Origin: Terana coerulea
Lineage: Eukaryota > Basidiomycota > Agaricomycetes > Polyporales > Phanerochaetaceae
Direction: 5' to 3'
Assembly (NCBI GenBank): GCA_024811115.1
Contig: JAKOGH010000072.1
Location: forward strand, 1-64,000
DNA: 64,000 nucleotides
The notes beneath the pieces were generated by a model. That model saw only the letters and a list, made by a program, of their open reading frames with translations, had not been told where the DNA came from and searched no databases. This document shows positions 59,163 through 64,000 of the stretch, piece after piece. Made by a program: the position numbers and the translations under genes. How positions within the stretch are numbered: the stretch's first letter is position 1; each line of letters begins with the position of its first letter.

Positions 59163-60629
59163 CTAATCTACCGCAAGTTTAGGTTGGATAATAACTGGTT
59201 CCATGACCGCCTTCAAAACGCCCTTCCTAGCCAATCGAGGTAAATAGCTCGCAAGATACGACGTGAGACTCTCATCCGTCCAATGCCCCTTGTAGAAACG
59301 ACATCCGCTGTTCTTGTCAGGTACAACTCGGAGGCTGACCTTGACCTGTCTTAATTTCTCCCAGCGTGACAGCTTCACGTCCAGCTGCGGCCAGGCGGAA
59401 GGCTGACCTCGACCATCGGTAGATAGATCGAGGAACTCTCCAGATGGGTAGAGATCCCAATCACCAACGTAGAAATGAAGTTCTACCTCGGTGACAGTAT
59501 GTGAGGGTATTTGGAGGATGTATGCGACGAAAGCAGGTCGTGCCAGCCGGGCCTTCAAGTGAATGCCCGAGATGATGAGTTTCCTCAACACGACAGGGCG
59601 ACCCCAATCAATTGAACGATCCAGAGGGTCAAAATCTGCTCGTGGGGTGTGAGCTCCTAGCATGCTACAGAACGGCGAAGCATACCATTTCCCCACTTGT
59701 TTCGCTGTCCGTGGCATATGTGCAATTCTTCGACGTCGATAAAGGACTCGCTAGCGACCCATGCGCGCAGAAAATCGAGCTCGCTGCTCAGGTTGCGATT
59801 GGCGTATTTCGCCACCGTGAGCTTGAGGGTGCGAAGGGTGCCTGGCTGCAGCGCGCGGGGCAGCAGAAAGTCCAGCCAAAACTGCAGCTCGCTCCCCACC
59901 TCCAAGTGCGCCACGTCCAGCAGCAGCGGCCGGCGCATTTGCTGCAGGATCTCGATGATGAGGTTCGGTACGCGGTACGCGGAGCTCGCCAGGCCGATTT
60001 CGAGGCGGAGGGTCGTGACTTCGGAGAACATCGACAGAAGGCAGGGGGAGGTCGGGGAGGCTCATGTACGGGGACATGAGCACGACCTCGTCGAGTTTGC
60101 CTGGGCGCGGGCGCGTGGGGTACCGCTGAAGGTTTGGGGCGTTCCACAATGCGAGCTTGACCGTCCTGAGTCGGGGAATGGCGTACAGGATGTTGCAGAG
60201 AGTGACTCCATCTGCTCGGTATCTCGTGTCGAGCTTCTGACCAGTGGACGAGATCTCGATGAGCCCGTGCGCCAGTGGCTTGAAGCTATCCAGCTCATCC
60301 GGTCTGTACGAGGTATTCCATTCGCCCGTGGTCGGGTCGATCATTCCATCGTACTGATAGATAGAGAGCTCTTCAATGTGCTCGGCTATGGGCACGACGT
60401 CTTGTGGGTCCAGTAGAGGGTATAGGAGACATCCATGGAATTGTTCAAGGGTTAGGGATGGTCGAGTGTCGCCGACCAGGAACGAGACCTTGCGGAGAAG
60501 GTGCCGGCGCGCTCTGTTGATCCAGGCTCGAGAGACAAGTGTGTATGTCTTTAGCGTCTCCTTGCTGTCGTACAGATCGATGATTGCGTCGGTCAATTCG
60601 GCAGGGAAACGCCGCGAGATGCTGGACAT
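59163..60629 (-). CDS. F-box-like protein 2
   Basis: Starts MSSISRRFPAELTDAIIDLY with SKETLKTYTLVSRAWINRAR, an F-box closely matching the neighbour on the other strand (ETLKT..L...AW..RAR..L.RK). The body reads RPDELDSFKPLAHGLIEISS, LRTVKLALWNAPNLQRY, then, after a frame change at the G5 run 60044-60048 (+ strand), MFSEVTTLRLEIGLASSAYR and HLEVGSELQFWLDFLLP. The last part, IDWGRPVVLRKLIISGIHLK to KAVMEPVIIQPKLAVD, joins across a very short gap (29 nt with GT...AG) or a further indel. Role presumably as an SCF adaptor; target unknown. Confidence 0.75.
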
Positions 60630-60753
60630 GTTTACCGCGAATTCCTGCGTATGCTTCTTAGAGGTTTCCCTATGTATGAGCTATGCGCTCTAGGGACCGA
60701 ACAGGTGAACGCATCCTGGGCGATCATATTTTGAGACAATGGGCAGAATTTAA

Positions 60754-60788
60754 AGCGGAGAACGTTGAGCAACTCAACGTTCTCCGCT
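60754..60788. repeat. Perfect 16-bp hairpin
   Basis: AGCGGAGAACGTTGAG and its exact complement are separated by CAA. It lies about 125 bp upstream of the F-box 2 start, in a GC-rich stretch with further short palindromes (GCAGTGTGCACTGC near 60872). Confidence 0.85.
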
Positions 60789-61176
60789 AGCGCTTGAGCA
60801 ATGAGGAGCACGCGAGCGGCGACAGGGCGCATGCCACGTGGGCCGCGTGGCCGCAACGCGCGGGTGCGTGTGCAGTGTGCACTGCCAGGCAGTGGACTGT
60901 GGCAAGCACCGGCGACTGACACTAGTGATTGTGAGGACTCGGTGACTCATGAGCCAGCTGAGTTAAAAACAACATATTAAGGCTCCAACCATTTACTTTA
61001 ATTACTCTTTTAAACCCTTTACAACTCTTTACCTTTACCTTTAAACTACAAAACGGCCGTAAAGAGGTGTAAACTGTTTAGTAAAGAGTGTGTAAAGGGT
61101 ATCGCCTGAGGCACATAGTTCATTGCTGCAAGCGTCCAGACAATAACATAGGTGTAGACTGTTGTGCAGCAACAAC

Positions 61177-61341
61177 ATGTCCGATCATGCCGACATCTTG
61201 GACAAGTTCAAACACGCAGCACGGACTCGGATGCGCTGCCGCAGCGAGTGGCGGATAAAGCTCGGAGATATTGCCCCGCCTATCATAGGTGCTCGTTCAA
61301 CGCTGAACCAACATCTTCGTAAGGGTGCACGTCAGCAGTGA
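61177..61341 (+). pseudogene. Short ORF inside hAT element, possible transposase remnant
   Basis: 54 codons starting MSDHADILDKFKHAARTRMR and ending STLNQHLRKGARQQ. The STL-x2-HL ending recalls the last part of a BED zinc finger, which begins many hAT transposases. The two cysteines expected of that finger are not in place. Evidence is weak; it may be chance. Confidence 0.3.
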
Positions 61342-61486
61342 TAGTTGCTGCTAATAGTTGATAGGAGGCTACTGAGACACTCCTGACATGGCTCTTTCCT
61401 GAACAACTTCTGAGTCTTGAAAATTTGCTCTTGGATTCAGCCCAGCAGCCGCTGGCCCGCCGCGCAAGCAAAACTGTTCTGCTTTC

Positions 61487-61856
61487 CAGTCGATTGCATA
61501 TCGTTAGCCGGACCCAAAATTCTTCTCGACCCACCCAGGGTGGCGCCTGCCCCACCAAGGACGCCCAAGCGCCCCGTAGGCGTCCTGCGCCAAAGGAGCC
61601 TGGCCAGCATTCTCTCGCGTCGGTACCAATGTGGTGCAGCTTTAAACATCGCGCAGAGGGTTCACGGCTCACTGTACCTGCCCAAGCACCCGACTGAAAA
61701 TGACCTGCGCGATTTTACGGGCAATCGCTCGCGAAACTACTGCCTGGGACGCCAGCCAGGCGCTTAGTAAGTCGAGGAAGCGTTAGGCGAGGTTCGCTCC
61801 ACACTCCGCTGCGCGCAGGAGTTTTTGTGATCAGGCTAACGATATGCAATCGACTG
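61487..61856. repeat. 23-bp perfect inverted repeat nested in hAT element
   Basis: Bases 61487-61509 are the exact reverse complement of 61834-61856, starting CAGTCGATTGC. The interval between them is GC-richer than the hAT flanks, which suggests a captured or nested segment of about 370 bp. Confidence 0.75.
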
Positions 61857-62150
61857 TCAAGTTGACATCGACAAGAAGACCTCCTTCTCATTGAACCACA
61901 CCGCAACACAGGTAGTAGAAAATCTGAAAATTTATTTGTGGCTTTGTAGGTAACTATACTTTCTGCAGCCCTGGACTTGGTGCGGAAACACTCTACAAAC
62001 TAGTCTTTACTCTTTATAAACTGTTTAATACCCTTTATTTACTCTTTACTCTTTAACTACAAATATTTTGTAAAGGTAAAGTAAAGGGTTGGAGCCTTAC
62101 AACATATACGTGCCGTAAGGTAGACTGAAAAAGAACTTAGACACTATAAT

Positions 62151-62220
62151 GCATTAAGAGGGAATCGAACCCCCGGCGGGTCGATGGCAACGACCCAGGT
62201 TACCACTACCCCATTAATGC
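62151..62220 (-). tRNA. tRNA-Gly (GCC)
   Basis: Reverse strand reads GCATTAA...TTAATGC (7-bp acceptor stem), D arm GGGTAGTGGTAACCT, anticodon stem GGTCG/CGACC with loop TTGCCAT (anticodon GCC), and T arm with GGTTCGATTCC. No intron. It lies 44 bp from the hAT element's target duplication. Confidence 0.95.
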
Positions 62221-62344
62221 TTGTTGGCTTGTCAGGTTTTAATCGTTTGATTGCCGCACCGTGCACAGCCAACTAGTTCTGAATCCGCGGGTGGCACTGG
62301 AGCTTGGCAGAGTCACTGTTAGGGCAGAGTTTTCAACCGCGTCC

Positions 62345-63073
62345 ATGTACACCTCGAGCTCCATACTAAATCCTCTGCGCAACTCCTTCAATTCCCGAGT
62401 GCGATTTCTTCTACGTCCGCTTACTTTGGGTCGATGCTACTTTGCAGCCGGAAGTCAAGATGCCTCTCGAGCAAATTCAGTCCGATGGCCGTCCCCCATA
62501 TACACATCCTCTCGTCTGAGCCTGCAGAATTCCGTATTCCAAGCACATGTTAGTGCTCTTCCACTTGACTTCCTAGGCAACGCCTCCACCTCAAGACCCT
62601 CACAAACCCTCAGCGCGGTGCAAGTCACTGAGAAGCTGGAAGGCCTATTCACTGGGCTGTCGGAGCAGCATCCTCGCACGAAGCGTGCGACCCATTGCAT
62701 GTACGCCTGGCGGGTGTCAGGCGCTGCCAACGTCTCCACGGCCTTTTCAGAGCGCTCCGCTAAGACGACTGGAAAGTCGAAGCGTTCGTTAACGCCTGCA
62801 TCGCTGGAAGATGTCCGGCTAGGGTCAGTGTCAGGCGGCGAATCTGGTGCTGGCAACCGCCTCGAACGACTCTTGGAGTTGTCGGAGGATTGTAAAGGCC
62901 GGAATGTCGTCCTGGTGGTGGACCGGTGGTACGGAGGTGTCCCACTTGGAAGTCACCGGTGGAAGTGTATCTCGGGGGTAGCAAAGGAGGCGTTGGGTAT
63001 CGCAGCGGAGCGGGGTGGAAATAACGGTTCACGCACATGCACGCTTAAAGGGGCCATCCCGTCAAGTACGTAG
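62345..63073 (+). CDS. IMPACT/YIH1 (UPF0029) family protein
   Basis: The UPF0029 domain is clear: SPIYTSSRLSLQNSVFQAHV, then KRATHCMYAWRVSG, SVSGGESGAGNRLERLLELS, and NVVLVVDRWYGGVPLGSHRW with CISGVAKEALG. In yeast, Yih1 binds Gcn1 and restrains the Gcn2 amino-acid starvation pathway. There is no RWD domain ahead of it. Instead, the first 55 residues from ATG 62345 (MYTSSSILNPLRNSFNSRVR..., with FLLRPLTLGRCYF) are Arg/Ser-rich and nearly free of acids, like a mitochondrial presequence. This is a single exon; the tail after EALG may hide an unspliced end. Only 124 bp separate it from the divergent tRNA-Gly. Confidence 0.85.
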   Translation: MYTSSSILNPLRNSFNSRVRFLLRPLTLGRCYFAAGSQDASRANSVRWPSPIYTSSRLSLQNSVFQAHVSALPLDFLGNASTSRPSQTLSAVQVTEKLEGLFTGLSEQHPRTKRATHCMYAWRVSGAANVSTAFSERSAKTTGKSKRSLTPASLEDVRLGSVSGGESGAGNRLERLLELSEDCKGRNVVLVVDRWYGGVPLGSHRWKCISGVAKEALGIAAERGGNNGSRTCTLKGAIPSST

Positions 63074-63659
63074 AGTGAAGCTTTCGCTGTGGATTACGTG
63101 AAATGACTTGCACTTACAAGGTTTCTACCACCGTCTATATCGAATGTACGACAGGTCCACCAATGCCCTGTTGCGTTCGAACTCCCAGCACACGCAGTAC
63201 CGTGAAGGTATTCTGTCAGACGGGTCAAGTATTTGACTACTTGGGAACTGTGTCTTACAGCAATTGTACAGTGGATGAGCACGCTACGTATCAACGCCGC
63301 CCGCATTCGTAAGTTTACTCAGGTTCAATCGTACTTGTAACACTTGATTTAATATGGCCGCTGTAGACTCAGAGCCGACTGTCGTAGCGTGTGAAGCCAC
63401 AAGCCCGTGGGCCATTTACGACATATCAATGTTCAACGTCAACCCCTCCTTCTCATACCATCTGAAAATGTGCATCCTGTCTACGGGATCGTCGACGCGC
63501 GGTGTGCACCTAACGACGCGGCAGCAACACCTATCGGACTGTTGGGCCAAAGGATGCCAGATGGTGTACACTCGGGGGATAGCTGGAGCTGACTATGAAG
63601 TAATATTATGAGATTTCCATAGCTCAAATATACGAATCATTATATAGCGGGATCGGGTT
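63074..63659. other. Intergenic, no gene recognised
   Basis: Open stretches at 63103-63312 (+, several cysteines, no signal peptide) and 63354-63611 (+) lack motifs or a splice model. Confidence 0.4.
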
Positions 63660-63710
63660 TCAATATCTTACTGGTCACCGTGGCATGAATATTGCCGATA
63701 GTCGTACGGA

Positions 63711-64000
63711 TTAGTGCTGCCTCTTTGCCACTTTGACCATGAGAGGATACTTCAGGACACTGGTCCGCATATTCGACCATCCGTCCAAGAACGCCTTCGG
63801 CTTGAATTCGGGTGCGAAGGTGATGTCGTAGGCGAGAAGCAAGTGAGCAAGCACGACATGGAGCTGGCGTATCGCCAACTGTTTGCCAAGACATCCGTAT
63901 GGACCTGGGAGGTGGCGGCCGAATGAGACACTGAGTCGCATCGCACGCAATGACTATGGGACTCACCAAACATAAACGACATCAGCGCCGCCTGCTTCGT
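63711..64000 (-). CDS. Cytochrome P450, 3' end (runs off window)
   Basis: The reverse strand encodes GPYGCLGKQLAIRQLHVVLA (heme-loop cysteine and L-helix), then HLLLAYDITFAPEFKPKAFL and NMRTSVLKYPLMVKVAKRQH with stop at 63711. This is the C-terminus of a P450 unlike the pair at 35.9-42.8 kb: its heme motif is GPYGCLGK, as in CYP families with FxxGPxxCLG. The FxxG half of the motif and everything upstream lie across an intron or beyond the window. A membrane-bound monooxygenase is presumed. Confidence 0.8.

Larger units (their letters stand above)
60978..62099. mobile_element. Non-autonomous hAT-type element
   Basis: 1122 bp, bounded by the 8-bp direct repeat CAACATAT (60970-60977 and 62100-62107). 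Terminal inverted repeats TAAGGCTCCAACC occur at both ends. Subterminal zones (about 60990-61105 and 62005-62085) are packed with CTTTAC/GTAAAG motifs in both orientations, the usual transposase-binding layout of hAT elements. The 8-bp duplication and short TIR fit hAT. The interior has a small ORF (61177-61341) and a nested inverted repeat, but no transposase. Confidence 0.9.

Noticed and set aside
59676..59704. 29-nt intron in F-box 2
   Set aside because: Phase fits, but the length is below any intron I trust here; an indel in the sequence is equally possible, so I left it open.
61283..61767. 100-130 codon ORFs on both strands within the hAT element
   Set aside because: No transposase motifs; GC-rich insert explains open frames.
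62261..62344. Upstream GTG start for the IMPACT gene
   Set aside because: Nuclear eukaryotic gene; first ATG in frame is 62345, and GTG 62261 lies only 41 bp past the tRNA.

Overview
This window looks like nuclear DNA of a filamentous basidiomycete, most likely an Agaricomycete. Genes are compact and cut by many introns of about 45-65 nt, and several exons are only 11-16 nt long. The families present (DUF6533 membrane proteins, MYND-finger paralogues, F-box proteins, P450s, 14-TM MFS transporters, a chromodomain Ty3/gypsy element) are typical of mushroom-forming fungi. The species cannot be named from this sequence.

Layout. 1-0.8 kb: decayed copy of an SMP-domain gene whose intact-looking relative lies at 19.6-20.9 kb. 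1.0-8.1 kb: degenerate chromovirus (Ty3/gypsy) with two LTRs and an imperfect 5-bp target duplication. 8-13.7 kb: gene-poor, with one DUF6533 membrane-protein gene. 13.7-25.3 kb: two MFS transporter paralogues in the same orientation with matching introns, flanking the SMP gene. 25.7-32 kb: housekeeping block with a SET-domain methyltransferase (-), the rRNA dimethylase Dim1 (+), a BolA2-type protein (-) and a BBC1/AIM3-like protein (+). 33.1-34.4 kb: two small secreted cysteine-rich proteins. 35.9-42.8 kb: possible metabolic cluster P450 / FluG-like amidohydrolase / P450. 44.2-48.2 kb: a MYND-finger gene, a small CsbD-like gene and an Agaricomycete protein of unknown function. 49.6-54.6 kb: a second DUF6533 gene, tRNA-Arg(UCU), a Mutator-like inverted-repeat element and two decaying MYND-finger copies. 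55-64 kb: FLVCR-like transporter, a tail-to-tail F-box pair, a non-autonomous hAT element, tRNA-Gly(GCC), an IMPACT/YIH1-family gene and the 3' end of a third P450.

Two themes recur. First, at least eight genes that otherwise read well are broken by a one- or two-base length change inside a G/C/A/T homopolymer. An essential gene (Dim1) is among them, so I suspect sequencing or assembly error more than real decay. Second, non-autonomous DNA elements with clear ends are present: a 731-bp element with about 220-bp terminal inverted repeats and 9-bp flanking repeats, a 1122-bp hAT-type element with an 8-bp target duplication, and a 183-bp foldback directly after the SET gene. No single wholly new system stands out. 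The best leads are the P450/amidohydrolase cluster, the MYND family split by a conserved 16-nt exon, and the foldback elements.

Splice sites and homopolymer effects were derived by hand from reading frame and paralogue comparison. Family names rest on remembered motifs, not on database searches.
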